Shown: positions 36,680 through 46,366, numbered from the stretch's first letter. The stretch: 64,000 nt of DNA from an uncultured Psychroserpens sp. (GCA_947489585.1 CANLEE010000003.1:124001-188000), one strand, 5' to 3'. Notes: generated from the sequence alone by a model not told the origin. Numbers and translations are program-made.

Positions 36680-38650
36680 CTATTCTAGATTAATTCCAAA
36701 AGCTCTGAAAGCTAATATTTGCCCTGGATTTTCTATATTTTCTGTATCTAAACGACCTTCAAATTTAGTTTCATTAGCAACTTCAACTTGATAGACAATA
36801 ACTTGTTTCTTTTCTTTTTCAGTAATGTTTATTTTTAATGTTGGCCAGTTGAAATCATTTTCAACCCATTCAATATTACAATCTTTAAGATCTTCTATGA
36901 TGTCCTCTTCTCCCGATGTCAAAGTTTTATTGACCACTTCAAGATTAAATTTCATTTTTAAATCTGAATAGGGAAGCAATTGCGGGAAATTCATATAAAA
37001 CGCTAATAGCTGATCATTAGCAGACGTAGTATTGTCTTTTTCATCATAAGCTTTACTTAATCCTTCATGAATTCTAGCTATGAGTAGTTTTTCATTAGTC
37101 TCATCCAAAAATTCATTTTCTAATACGCTTTCAAATTCTTTAATAGCCTTGTCATAATCTCCATCTTCTAAATAAAACTGAGCGATAAAATAGCTGAAGT
37201 ATTTATGAACTCTTTCACGCTCGTCTTCGTTTAATTTCTTTTGAAATATGTTGATAAAGTATTCCGAATTGAAATATTTTATGAGTTCCCATATTTCATC
37301 AAAAAATATATTGTTTTCTGATGCAAACAAATTGTAATAGCCTATAAATCGTTCTGGGTCTGCAGATAACTCACTAGTAAGCAATAAATGCGCGTTTTCT
37401 TGTTTAAAATGGTGTTTAGATATTTGGTATAGTTTTTTGGGCTTATACCAATAGTCTTGATCTCGAAACTTGATCTCATTTATTGACTTCTTATGGTATA
37501 GATATTTAAATAGAAGTGTATTGCGATCATAGGCAACTTCTCCCCATGTACTGTTAACATGTATTTCTTTAAAATTAGCTGCTTTGTCTCGAAATTCTTT
37601 AGACTTTTTTAAATCTCCTGAATAATAATATGATCTACTGAGCGCAATATTATTCCATCCATATCCTGGAGCATTACCAAGGTTTTGTATAGACTCTTCT
37701 ATTATAGCTTTAGACGAAGGCATATCATTTTGAAAAATTTTTATAGCCGATTGCATATAGTCAAACTCTTTTACGCTTTTTTCTTCATAATTGTCATTTT
37801 CACGCGCTGTTTCATAACTCTCTTCTGCTTCTTGAAATTTTGCTTGAATAAACTGGAGGTTTCCATAATTGTTATAAGAGAGTCTATCGTATTTTTCTAA
37901 TTGCTTGCTAAAATATTCTGCGGAATCAATTTTAATTTGATGAGAGTAGATGATGTTTTTATAATGATAATAACTCAGCAACGCATTATTTGCATCATCT
38001 GGCCAATATGTATTTAAAAACCATTGATTGTGTTTATCACTAGTTTTAATAGAATCGGCATATTTGGAGGCCATTTCAAGATTTTCTTCAATAGTGGGTT
38101 TTAGAAATTCATATTTTTCAGGACTATACATTCTATTGCGTAAATAAATCCATGAAATATTATTGTAAGGAATAATGCCAAAATTGAATACAAAATCACG
38201 CTTTTGAAGTCGTCTAACAACTTTAATAGCTTCATTTGGTTTATCTATATTTTCATAACTTTTTGACAAAAAATAGATAAGTATTACATACTTCCTTTGA
38301 AATTGATAGCGATCAATATAAGCCCTAATTTCTGTGGTTCTTCTAAGCGATCTAGGGAAATCTTTTTCTAGTAATTCTAAAGCCTTTACAAGTGATTTAA
38401 TCGCAGATTCATAACCTCTCTTATCTGAAGCTCTTTCATAACGATAATTAGCTTCAAAAAAATGACCAACATAATAGGTGCTATCTAGCTGAATCATCTT
38501 CTGTGAAAGTTCATAGGATTTACGACTACTATAACTGCCTTTGAAGTCGCGTTCTAATCGATCTATTTCAATACGTTGACCATATACAGCGAGCGAGCCT
38601 AAAAAGAAAAACCCAAAAAGAAAATATATTTTTATGCTTGCAATTTTCAC
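36680..38650 (-). CDS. Secreted TPR-like protein of the MoxR operon
   Basis: A 656-residue protein with a signal peptide (MKIASIKIYFLFGFFFLGSL...YGQ). The rest is almost all helical with tetratricopeptide-like spacing (for example YFIAQFYLEDGDYDKAIKEF), ending in a small beta-rich segment. No enzyme motif is visible. It starts 3 bp after the MoxR gene and is the last gene of the cluster. Large helical-repeat proteins in MoxR operons are thought to act as scaffolds; the precise role is unknown. Confidence 0.7.
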   Translation of the reverse strand: MKIASIKIYFLFGFFFLGSLAVYGQRIEIDRLERDFKGSYSSRKSYELSQKMIQLDSTYYVGHFFEANYRYERASDKRGYESAIKSLVKALELLEKDFPRSLRRTTEIRAYIDRYQFQRKYVILIYFLSKSYENIDKPNEAIKVVRRLQKRDFVFNFGIIPYNNISWIYLRNRMYSPEKYEFLKPTIEENLEMASKYADSIKTSDKHNQWFLNTYWPDDANNALLSYYHYKNIIYSHQIKIDSAEYFSKQLEKYDRLSYNNYGNLQFIQAKFQEAEESYETARENDNYEEKSVKEFDYMQSAIKIFQNDMPSSKAIIEESIQNLGNAPGYGWNNIALSRSYYYSGDLKKSKEFRDKAANFKEIHVNSTWGEVAYDRNTLLFKYLYHKKSINEIKFRDQDYWYKPKKLYQISKHHFKQENAHLLLTSELSADPERFIGYYNLFASENNIFFDEIWELIKYFNSEYFINIFQKKLNEDERERVHKYFSYFIAQFYLEDGDYDKAIKEFESVLENEFLDETNEKLLIARIHEGLSKAYDEKDNTTSANDQLLAFYMNFPQLLPYSDLKMKFNLEVVNKTLTSGEEDIIEDLKDCNIEWVENDFNWPTLKINITEKEKKQVIVYQVEVANETKFEGRLDTENIENPGQILAFRAFGINLE

Positions 38651-38653
38651 GAG

Positions 38654-39685
38654 CTATTTCTTTAAATTAAGTCTAGACAAACGATCTATTTCAGTTTTAA
38701 CGATATTATTTACGGCATTTTTTTCATCTGAAAGACTTTTAAAAAGAAGCCTATGTTGAAGTACTGGTCTTGCTAATGACGCTAAGTCATCTTCTACCAC
38801 ATAATGTCGTTTATGGATTACAGCGTATGCTCTTAAACATTTTAAAAGAATAATTCCAGCTCTAATAGATGCGCCAAGAATAATTCCTGAATGTTCTCTA
38901 GTTTTTCGAACAATATTATTAATACTAATAATAATTTCTTCATCGACATGAACCTCCTCCGCTTTACTTCTAAGCATTAGTATGTCTTTCATTTTTAAAA
39001 CGGCTTCAACAGCATCCTGTGATCTCTGAATTTCTAATTGTTTTTTATAAATTCCTAGCTCAACTTCTTCACTTACATACCCAAAAGTTATTTTCATAAA
39101 AAAACGATCCAATTGTGCATTTGGCAATGGGTAAGTCCCTTCCATTTCAATAGGGTTTTGCGTTGCAATTACAAAGAAAAGATCATCTAGTTTATACGTT
39201 TTGTCTCCGATTGAGATTTGGTTTTCAGCCATACATTCGAGCAATGCAGATTGAACCTTAGGCGAAGCTCTGTTAATTTCATCTGCTAATAATATGTTGC
39301 AAAATAAAGGGCCTTCCTTAAAAATGAAATCTTTATTACCCTCGTCGTACATATGTGTTCCTAGTAAGTCCATCGGTAACAAATCTGGTGTGAATTGTAC
39401 TCTTTTAAAGTCAGAATGACCCTTTTGACCAGATAGAGAATAGGCTAAGGTTTTAGCCATAACCGTTTTACCAGAACCTGGATTGTCTTCCAATAGAATA
39501 TGTCCTTTTGCAATAAGGCAGGTAATTATTTGAATAATCTGTTCTCTATGCCCTTTAATAACCTTCCCTATGTTGTCAATTAATACATCTATGTCTTGCC
39601 TAGCCCTATCTGAAGAAATGGTTTCATTTGTAGATGGAACATACTTTAAATGCTCTGGATTTGAATTTTCTAAATCTTGACTCAT
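38654..39685 (-). CDS. MoxR-family AAA+ ATPase
   Basis: A 343-residue MoxR ATPase, a chaperone-like enzyme that helps assemble or activate membrane and secreted complexes. The Walker A is LLEDNPGSGKTVMAKTLA, the Walker B LLADEINRASPKVQSALLE and sensor 1 FFVIATQNPIEMEGTYPLP. It lies between a transglutaminase-like membrane protein (9 bp upstream) and a TPR protein (3 bp downstream), with a DUF58 gene first in the operon, the standard MoxR-DUF58-transglutaminase arrangement. Confidence 0.93.
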   Translation of the reverse strand: MSQDLENSNPEHLKYVPSTNETISSDRARQDIDVLIDNIGKVIKGHREQIIQIITCLIAKGHILLEDNPGSGKTVMAKTLAYSLSGQKGHSDFKRVQFTPDLLPMDLLGTHMYDEGNKDFIFKEGPLFCNILLADEINRASPKVQSALLECMAENQISIGDKTYKLDDLFFVIATQNPIEMEGTYPLPNAQLDRFFMKITFGYVSEEVELGIYKKQLEIQRSQDAVEAVLKMKDILMLRSKAEEVHVDEEIIISINNIVRKTREHSGIILGASIRAGIILLKCLRAYAVIHKRHYVVEDDLASLARPVLQHRLLFKSLSDEKNAVNNIVKTEIDRLSRLNLKK

Positions 39686-39694
39686 AATTATCTG

Positions 39695-42355
39695 CTATTT
39701 TTTTAGGTTAAGATTCAACATATAGTGAATCCATTTGTTCGGTTTAATAAAATTGAAAAATTGTTCTGACTTACTATACTTGGATAAAACTTTTTGATTA
39801 AAATCAGTATAAAAACCTCTAATTAAATCAACCTCATCGTGAGTTAATTCGTCTTCGCTATATTTCAGCTTTTGGTATGTTTTGATAAATGCTTCTAAGT
39901 GGGTTCCGAATTTTGGATCTATTGTATCTCGTGCATAAATCATCGGTGTTTGATGACCTCTTGGAATACCCATCTGATTAAGTATAAAATGTGCGTTTTT
40001 ATAATTTACTTGAGATAACGCAACTATTGAGTTATTGTTTTTAGCTTTTTGAGATAACCACCAATAATAGCATATTGGCAAAAGGCATAATATAAATAAT
40101 GCAATTAGTATTAGAGCAATAATGTAAATAGACCAATCTGTTATGGTTTTAATTGCACTATCGTCCTCTTCTTCGGTTGCTTCACTTAAATTTTCTTCTT
40201 CAATTTTTGGGACATGCACTTCCATAATCGTTACAGGGTCTGGAAAGCGTTTTATATAATTTTCTATATTTTCTTTTTCAGTTTTCTTTCGTATTCTAGC
40301 AAGTTTATAATCAAAAGACACCATTACAGCTGTGTCTCCAAGTTTGACATTTTGCAAAGAAATGAGTTCTTCTCCTGCAAAAACTTTTGCTTGATTCACA
40401 TCAAACTTCATAGTAACAATATTGGTGCTATCAAGAGAAATACCATTATCATTTACAATCATTTGATCCACACGAACTTCCATCCTTCTACTTATTGTAT
40501 CGACTACAGTAATCACGCCTTTTCCTACAAACGTTTCTTTAGTAGGTGGTGTTGGAGGTGTTCCATCAGGTTGAGGAGCTCCTTCTGCACCTTCATTACC
40601 TACAGTCATGTCAAAATCTAGCCAACCATATTCAGGTATATAAACCTGTGTCCATGCATGAGCTTGGTCTGCATAAAACCAATACCATCCTGGTGTTTTA
40701 TGACTTCTGTCGACTGTCATGAACCCTACAGCTACCCTTGAAGGAATCCCTAATGATCTCAACATAAATAGCGAAGACGTAGCAAAATAAGTACAGTAGC
40801 CTTCATTTGTGTTGAACAAAAACTCGCCCAACATACTTGCATTAGGAATATTGGGGTCGGTTGGTTTTCCAGGTGTTAATGTGTAAGTGTATAATTGTTT
40901 ACCATCTTCATCTTTAGATAAGAAGTAATTTCGTATGCTTAAAATTTTATCAATAGCTGTATGGTCTCCTTTGGTAAGACTATCGGCTAATTGGTCAATT
41001 TTATTATAAAGATCACCGACAGGCATCTCAGTATAATAATTCATAAAATCCTCATCTTCATCATCGTAATTTTTCGCTTTTCTCAAAGTGCGATTGCGAC
41101 TCTCCTGATAATCAAGAATGGATTGATTTTTAGTATTGTAAACAAAATATGCACTGTTTAATTCTGATACTTCAGAATATACATTATAGGCAAATTTATA
41201 GTCTTCCTTAAATTCTTCTTCTATAGAAATTGGCTGACAGGCATAAGCTGTACTTGGAGCCACAAAAACTTCTGGGTTAAGACCTGCAATGTAGATTGTG
41301 CTTTTAACCTCTTTGGTGGCACGTTCCATCTTATCATAAATGAGAACAGAGTCGTTTTGCTGACTAAAATATTGTGGTATTGTAGTGGGATTAGGTAAGA
41401 ACAGGTCTCGAACAATACTGTCTGGATCAATCTCAAATTGTTCTAAAGCTGGATTGTATTGATTCAGGTGGTATAATGTAATATATTGAGGATTCGGCGT
41501 TGTTTCATTAATAAAGTTATCAATATTGGCACAAAAAAGGAGTTCATCTGAAACTTTCAAACGATCTCGAAGCCCCATATAATCATCTATATTAAACTTT
41601 GCCCCTGAAGAGCCATTTTTGTCTTCTTTAGAGTCGTCTTTCTCTTTACCATCTTTATCATCACCTGAATCTTCTTCATCATCACCTTGTGTCTTAGCGA
41701 TTTCATTTTGAATATGATCTAACTTCGAATCTAAAAGCTGTATGGTCGCCCAAAACAAGAACAAAGCAATCAAAGAGAATATAAAAATCCTCAAGACTAC
41801 CATTAGATAATTTGTTTTTTCTTGTTTTCTTATTGTTTTAAGGAGCTCTTTTACAAATAAAACATAAAATAGATACAGGACTGTTGGGGCAACTAACCAT
41901 ATCATTTCATTGACATTAGACATTTCTAATTCTGAAATAAGAATGACTGATATTGCTGTTAGCAGTATTGAAAAAACGATTAAATAATACCTCCATTTAG
42001 ATATTGCAAAACCTGAAAACCAACCAAATACAAATATACTTGTGTTTATTTTGAATCTATTAGCGACATAATAAGCATCAAACTCACTAAAAGACGTAGA
42101 ACTAATGTAGCTGTAAAGTATATTTATAACCAATACGAGTAAACCAAATATAATTAAGAATCTAATTTTAGTTTTATGTAAGAGATAGGCTGTAATTATT
42201 CCTGCAGCAAAAACACCTATTAAAATGTGTTTATTGACAAAAAGTAACGAGTAATATTCAGCTAAAAAACCTAGTAAAGGATACATAATGAGTATCGTAG
42301 GTAGGATCAAAAAAAGTAATCCTAGTGTCAGTTCTTTATAGTCTATGTTTTTCAT
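39695..42355 (-). CDS. Membrane protein with transglutaminase-like domain
   Basis: An 886-residue protein. Six or so membrane helices occupy residues 1-210, followed by a very acidic linker rich in Asp, Glu and Lys (about 222-247), a periplasmic region, a transglutaminase-like domain and a last helix near 745-770. The Cys-His-Asp core is visible as NEGYCTYFATSSLFMLRSLG, DQAHAWTQVYI and YGWLDFDMT. Its start overlaps the DUF58 gene by 4 bp. The related TgpA protein is a membrane peptidoglycan- or protein-acting enzyme; substrate unknown here. Confidence 0.85.
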   Translation of the reverse strand: MKNIDYKELTLGLLFLILPTILIMYPLLGFLAEYYSLLFVNKHILIGVFAAGIITAYLLHKTKIRFLIIFGLLVLVINILYSYISSTSFSEFDAYYVANRFKINTSIFVFGWFSGFAISKWRYYLIVFSILLTAISVILISELEMSNVNEMIWLVAPTVLYLFYVLFVKELLKTIRKQEKTNYLMVVLRIFIFSLIALFLFWATIQLLDSKLDHIQNEIAKTQGDDEEDSGDDKDGKEKDDSKEDKNGSSGAKFNIDDYMGLRDRLKVSDELLFCANIDNFINETTPNPQYITLYHLNQYNPALEQFEIDPDSIVRDLFLPNPTTIPQYFSQQNDSVLIYDKMERATKEVKSTIYIAGLNPEVFVAPSTAYACQPISIEEEFKEDYKFAYNVYSEVSELNSAYFVYNTKNQSILDYQESRNRTLRKAKNYDDEDEDFMNYYTEMPVGDLYNKIDQLADSLTKGDHTAIDKILSIRNYFLSKDEDGKQLYTYTLTPGKPTDPNIPNASMLGEFLFNTNEGYCTYFATSSLFMLRSLGIPSRVAVGFMTVDRSHKTPGWYWFYADQAHAWTQVYIPEYGWLDFDMTVGNEGAEGAPQPDGTPPTPPTKETFVGKGVITVVDTISRRMEVRVDQMIVNDNGISLDSTNIVTMKFDVNQAKVFAGEELISLQNVKLGDTAVMVSFDYKLARIRKKTEKENIENYIKRFPDPVTIMEVHVPKIEEENLSEATEEEDDSAIKTITDWSIYIIALILIALFILCLLPICYYWWLSQKAKNNNSIVALSQVNYKNAHFILNQMGIPRGHQTPMIYARDTIDPKFGTHLEAFIKTYQKLKYSEDELTHDEVDLIRGFYTDFNQKVLSKYSKSEQFFNFIKPNKWIHYMLNLNLKK

Positions 42356-43689
42356 ATGATTTGTCCTATAAAATTTGTGTTAGACACTAATTCTTCAATT
42401 GCTTTTTCATTTTTCTTTACCTTGTTTCGAGTACTTGATATGACCCAACCTAATTTATTTAGTTCGCTTTTTTGATCTTTCCTTAAAAATAGATTTTTGA
42501 AGTTAAATAAATTTTGGTTATCCAAATGACGAGATACGTTTACAATAATAATGTTTGAAGATCCTTTTTCTATCAATGTCGTTAATTCTTCTATACTTAT
42601 CAATGATGATACACATATTACTGATTCTCCAGACAATTTTAACTCATTTACCGAACGATTGTTTTGCCAACTTGCTGAACTTAATTGAAACCCAATACGA
42701 TCTTTCTCATTTACGGTTACAAATTCATTAACGGCTTGATCGATATTGAATTCTACTTTTTTATCTTTTTTCTTGATATTCAAGCAAATATTATAGACGA
42801 TATCTTTAAAATAATTGAGCATACTAATAGCATATGCAGAGGTAAGGTCTTTGGATATTAAATTGTAAAAACTAGTATGGAATTTAATGTGAGAAGCATA
42901 AGGATTAATAACTTCTGGTGTTTTTATTACAAGTTCTCTGTTCTTTGCGAAAATTTTCCATACAATTCGTCTTACATCGTCACCTGTTTCAAAGTCTTTA
43001 TAATTCAAGTAATCTCCCTGAACTTTTCTTGATGTTTTTATTTTTTCTATCTCTTCTTTGGTTTTAGAAGGATTAATTTCTCGTAAAGAAACATCCATTT
43101 CGGCAGAATGCAAGTAGAAAGAGTTTGATGATTTCTTGTAGGTGGTGAAACGAAAAAATTGCAAATAATCTATAAAACTGATTATAAATCCTTTGGCGTG
43201 ATATTGTTTCCGGTCTGGAAGCCAAATTAATGTTGATCCTTCTTTTGGAAGTAGTTTTTCAAAACCCCTTGAGAATTTGTTGATTACAATAGTGTCTGAG
43301 AGATTGCCATTATCAAATTCTATTTTTATTTTAATATACCCTAACAAAGGCAGTAAGGCTTTTGGCAAAGAAATCATTACAGGAACTTGCCCAGCTTCAC
43401 CTTTAATATTACCATCGAGCCCAATATCTATTTTAGGTTCGATATGTTTTCGATTGATAACAAAATGTAAAAAACATATTAGAGTGTGTGCCAAACCAAT
43501 GCCCACTAGAATTAGTATAAAAACCCCTATTAACCAAGCAAATAACTTAAGATAAAGCGCAATATTAGTGTCTTCTACTAAGAACTCAATTTTAATAAAA
43601 TAGATGGTTATTATTAATACAATTGCAAAAATTATGGCGTTCCTTTTAAAGGGCACGAAGCTAATAATTCTCGGAAAATTAATATTCAA
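42352..43689 (-). CDS. DUF58-family protein of the MoxR operon
   Basis: A 445-residue protein with two N-terminal membrane helices (about 15-32 and 48-78). The DUF58 signature is GDYLNYKDFETGDDVRRIVW at about residues 222-241. The C-terminal region looks like a degenerate von Willebrand A-type domain, as in other DUF58 proteins. It is the first gene of the DUF58-transglutaminase-MoxR-TPR operon; about 160 AT-rich bases lie between it and the tRNA fragment, with no clear promoter. Confidence 0.85.
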   Translation of the reverse strand: MNINFPRIISFVPFKRNAIIFAIVLIITIYFIKIEFLVEDTNIALYLKLFAWLIGVFILILVGIGLAHTLICFLHFVINRKHIEPKIDIGLDGNIKGEAGQVPVMISLPKALLPLLGYIKIKIEFDNGNLSDTIVINKFSRGFEKLLPKEGSTLIWLPDRKQYHAKGFIISFIDYLQFFRFTTYKKSSNSFYLHSAEMDVSLREINPSKTKEEIEKIKTSRKVQGDYLNYKDFETGDDVRRIVWKIFAKNRELVIKTPEVINPYASHIKFHTSFYNLISKDLTSAYAISMLNYFKDIVYNICLNIKKKDKKVEFNIDQAVNEFVTVNEKDRIGFQLSSASWQNNRSVNELKLSGESVICVSSLISIEELTTLIEKGSSNIIIVNVSRHLDNQNLFNFKNLFLRKDQKSELNKLGWVISSTRNKVKKNEKAIEELVSNTNFIGQII

Positions 43690-43852
43690 AGTGAAATTTA
43701 TTTGGTTAATATCATAGCATCTAAGACATGCTAAATCTACAAAAATAAATACGTGTATAACACCTAAAATACGTTTTTGTAACCGTTAAACTGTTTTTAT
43801 TATTAAACGCATCCCACATGATTGATTTTTTAAATATATAGTGCTTCACCTG

Positions 43853-43929
43853 AAAACAAAAAAGCCTTACAGAGATGTAAGGCTTTTATTTTATTAAGTG
43901 GTCCCACTTGGGCTCGAACCAAGGACCAC
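43853..43929 (-). repeat. tRNA 3'-end fragment plus terminator (direct repeat copy 1)
   Basis: These 77 bp match 45185-45261 except at one base (43878). The copy contains the terminator stem (AAAGCCTTAC ... GTAAGGCTTT) and the last 31 bases of the CAT tRNA (variable loop, T-arm, acceptor 3' strand), but stops before the anticodon arm, so it is not a functional tRNA. It occupies most of the 315-bp gap between the DUF58 gene and the secreted-protein gene; the rest of the gap is featureless AT-rich DNA. This is the layout left by integration at a tRNA 3' end. Confidence 0.85.
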
Positions 43930-44004
43930 TTTATATCTATTTTATACAACCCTATGAATCCTTTTTTTAATTTATTAATAGCTAACTTTTAAGTAAGTAG
44001 GTTA

Positions 44005-44955
44005 TTAAATTTTTAGTAACGAATATCCCAAAGCAAGCCCAATCCAAGGTTCTTTATTATAATTCCATTTATCAGCATTTTCACCAACACTGTAATCCCA
44101 TCCTACAAAAATCCCAAAATTCAACTTATTAAAGGCAAAATTAAATCCAAGCCCAATTGAAGCAAGACCTTCTGTGATTTCCGTGTCCTCTTGAATAGGA
44201 TCATTCGAAAGTTTAGTGTTACTATTGTTTAGTTTTACAGTAGACGCACCTAAGAACCCTCCAAAAGTAGCCCTGAAAGTATTGCTCCTGTTTTCTACAT
44301 TTTTTCTATACATGAAACTCCTCTTACCATAAAAAGTCCACCCAACAAATAAATTTGCGTTAAAAGATGTGCCAAATTGCTCCTTTAAATCTTTATCCGA
44401 GTTTTTAAATCTATACTTAAGAGGTATTGTCAGTCCAGATAGTGATAGTTCTTTAAACCTAAGACTAATTTTCTGCCTGTTTTCTAACTTATAATAATAC
44501 AATTCACGACTAATACTCTTATCTTGATTTCCATTTATTGTTAACCATGGATTGACTATGACTTTGTCTTTTTCAAACTTCACATATGATTTCTTTTTTC
44601 CATTAATAGTAATGTTTTTTTGAGTTTTGAATTTGACATCTTTTAATAATTTGTCATAATCAATACTTTCTCCTTTAGCCGGGATAGTAATTGTTTCTTG
44701 AATGGTTAATTCTCCTATTTTTTTATCGACTTTAAGCTCTCCTCCTCGATTTTTCTCTATTATTTCAATATATTCTTTTCGTTTTTTTATCGATAAATCT
44801 TCAAAACTCACTTCCACATCTTGAACTAGATTAACATCGTTTCCGTACTCAGTTTTAAATTTTTCTTTAATAAAAAACCTTGTAAAATATGTTTCTTGTG
44901 AGTAACTTAAATTAAACATTAATGTAGTAATAATAAGTAAAATTGAATTTTTCAT
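44005..44955 (-). CDS. Secreted or outer-membrane protein inside the tRNA-flanked segment
   Basis: A 316-residue protein with a signal peptide (MKNSILLIITTLMFNLSYSQ). The C-terminal half has alternating hydrophobic and polar residues with glycines and aromatic ends (LNFGIFVGWDYSVGENADKW), which suggests an outer-membrane beta-barrel; I do not recognise the N-terminal half, which is rich in Lys and Glu. The start at 44955 matches the signal peptide; an ATG 30 bp upstream does not. It is the only gene between the two 77-bp repeats, so it may be cargo of a lost mobile element (inference). Confidence 0.7.
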   Translation of the reverse strand: MKNSILLIITTLMFNLSYSQETYFTRFFIKEKFKTEYGNDVNLVQDVEVSFEDLSIKKRKEYIEIIEKNRGGELKVDKKIGELTIQETITIPAKGESIDYDKLLKDVKFKTQKNITINGKKKSYVKFEKDKVIVNPWLTINGNQDKSISRELYYYKLENRQKISLRFKELSLSGLTIPLKYRFKNSDKDLKEQFGTSFNANLFVGWTFYGKRSFMYRKNVENRSNTFRATFGGFLGASTVKLNNSNTKLSNDPIQEDTEITEGLASIGLGFNFAFNKLNFGIFVGWDYSVGENADKWNYNKEPWIGLALGYSLLKI

Positions 44956-45184
44956 AATTAATAATTTGGTAAAGCAGTAATTCAAACTATAGAGCTGACT
45001 TGCTTTATTAATTAAATAAAGTTTTTACTATTAAAAAATTCTTAAAAGGGAGAGAGTATCAATATAAATGATACTTAAAAATATAAATAAATTTTGGCAA
45101 ATACAATTATAATTTGACTATACTCAACTATTAAGGTATTTGAATTATCGTCTAGAATTGAATGAGTGCGTGGTTTTTAACCTA

Positions 45185-45261
45185 AAAACAAAAAAGCCTT
45201 ACAGAGATGCAAGGCTTTTATTTTATTAAGTGGTCCCACTTGGGCTCGAACCAAGGACCAC
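45185..45261 (-). repeat. Direct repeat copy 2, overlapping the intact tRNA
   Basis: These 77 bp match 43853-43929 except at 45210. They cover the tRNA terminator and the last 31 bases of the tRNA gene. The copies are 1332 bp apart. Confidence 0.85.
45192..45221 (-). terminator. Intrinsic terminator of the tRNA gene
   Basis: AAAAGCCTT and AAGGCTTTT form a stem around ACAGAGATGC, with further T residues on the minus strand. The same hairpin is duplicated at 43859-43889. Confidence 0.75.
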
Positions 45262-45304
45262 CTGATTATGAGTCAGGTGCTCTAACCAACTGAGCTATGG
45301 GACC
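45231..45304 (-). tRNA. tRNA with CAT anticodon (Met elongator or Ile2)
   Basis: A full 74-base cloverleaf is present on the minus strand: acceptor GGTCCCA/TGGGACC with discriminator A, D-arm GCTC...GAGC, anticodon stem CCTGA/TCAGG with loop CTCATAA (anticodon CAT), variable loop TGGTC, T-arm CTTGG/CCAAG. CCA is not encoded. It is not the initiator, since the first pair is G-C. Elongator Met and the lysidine-modified Ile tRNA share this anticodon; C4 and C5 hint at Ile2, but the choice is uncertain. Confidence 0.92.
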
Positions 45305-45378
45305 ATTGACTCTCGTCAATCTCTTTATTGCTAAAGCGAGTGCAATATTACTACATATTTTAAAACGCTGCAAGAAAT

Positions 45379-45783
45379 TTAATCTTTTATCTCTTGACAC
45401 AACTCAATGAGAACGCCGTTTGTTGCTTTGGGATGCAAAAAAGCAATCAACTTATTGTCTGCACCTTTCTTTGGTTGATCATGTATCATCCTAAAGCCTT
45501 CACTTTTTAACCGTTTAATCTCTTTTTCAATATTAGAGACTGCAAACGCAATATGGTGTATACCTTCCCCTTTTTTCTCTATAAACTTTGCAATAGGGCT
45601 ATCGTCATTGGTTGCTTGTAATAACTCTATTTTATTTGGGCCTGCTTTAAAAAACGATGTCATAACACCTTCGCTTTCTACAGCTTCTATTTTGTAATGT
45701 TTTTTTCCGAAGAGCGAAGCAAACAATTCATTTGATGTCTCTAGATCTTTAACTGCAATCCCAATATGTTCAATTTTCTTCAT
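45379..45783 (-). CDS. mce: Methylmalonyl-CoA epimerase
   Basis: A 134-residue glyoxalase-fold enzyme that interconverts the 2R and 2S forms of methylmalonyl-CoA. It begins MKKIEHIGIAVKDLETSNEL, with the metal-binding His in HIGIAV; GEGIHHIAFAVSNIE supplies the second His and LIELCQE the C-terminal Glu. The length fits the family. It probably links propionyl-CoA or succinyl-CoA metabolism; no mutase gene is in the window. Confidence 0.92.
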   Translation of the reverse strand: MKKIEHIGIAVKDLETSNELFASLFGKKHYKIEAVESEGVMTSFFKAGPNKIELLQATNDDSPIAKFIEKKGEGIHHIAFAVSNIEKEIKRLKSEGFRMIHDQPKKGADNKLIAFLHPKATNGVLIELCQEIKD

Positions 45784-45867
45784 CTTTAATGTTACTTAAG
45801 CGAGCTATCTTTTAATGATATTAACGCTTTTATACATTCAAAGTTAACATAATCCTTAATTATCGCC

Positions 45868-45907
45868 TATTTTTGCAGTTCGAAACCAAAACTTGGTTTT
45901 ATTTTTG
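45868..45907 (+). promoter_or_regulatory. Promoter region of rbfA (two -7-like elements)
   Basis: TATTTTTG occurs at 45868-45875 and again at 45900-45907; both match TAnnTTTG. The second has TTCG 17 bp upstream and lies between it an AAACCAA/TTGGTTT hairpin (45883-45899). Either could start the rbfA transcript. Confidence 0.45.
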
Positions 45908-45911
45908 ATAA

Positions 45912-45955
45912 AAGTCGTTATATTAGAATAACTGATGATGAAGAGATAACGACTT
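45912..45955 (+). promoter_or_regulatory. Inverted repeat in the rbfA leader
   Basis: AAGTCGTTAT (45912-45921) and ATAACGACTT (45946-45955) pair perfectly over 10 bp with a 24-base loop. The structure ends 12 bases before the rbfA start codon, inside the expected 5' leader, so it could affect translation or mRNA stability. Not followed by T residues, so not a terminator. Confidence 0.55.
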
Positions 45956-45967
45956 AAATTTAAGACA

Positions 45968-46366
45968 ATGGAAGAATTAACTCAAAGACAAAAAAAAATT
46001 GGCGGACTTTTACAAAAAGACCTCGCAGATATATTACAAAAAGCAGCAACCGATGGTGGGTTACGGGGTGTAATCATTTCGGTAAGTAAAGTGAACGTGA
46101 CCACAGATTTATCTGTAGCCAAAGTATACCTTAGTGTTTTCCCTAATGATAAAGGAAAAGAACTTATTGAAGGCATTCGCTCAAATACACCTTTGATTCG
46201 TCATGAAATGGCACAACGCACAAAAAATCAATTACGACGCATGCCTAATTTGGAGTTTTTTATTGATGATTCTCTCGAGTATATTGATGGCATTGAAAAG
46301 TCACTTAAAGGTGAAGACAACCCTATTAGAGACAAAGACCTATTAGATAAACGCAAAAAATCATAA
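45968..46366 (+). CDS. rbfA: Ribosome-binding factor A
   Basis: RbfA is a KH-like protein needed for late 30S subunit maturation and growth in the cold. The 132-residue protein starts MEELTQRQKKIGGLLQKDLA and has the family segments VTTDLSVAKVYLSVFP, RHEMAQRTKNQLRRMPNLEF and DDSLEYIDGIEKSL. The next gene's GTG start follows its stop directly, so the two are translated together. Confidence 0.95.
   Translation: MEELTQRQKKIGGLLQKDLADILQKAATDGGLRGVIISVSKVNVTTDLSVAKVYLSVFPNDKGKELIEGIRSNTPLIRHEMAQRTKNQLRRMPNLEFFIDDSLEYIDGIEKSLKGEDNPIRDKDLLDKRKKS

Noticed and set aside
40214..40621. 135-residue open frame on the plus strand
   Set aside because: It is antisense to the transglutaminase-like gene and has no recognisable domain or leader.
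43859..43932. A second tRNA gene
   Set aside because: Only the T-arm, variable loop and 3' acceptor strand are present; the anticodon arm and 5' half are missing.
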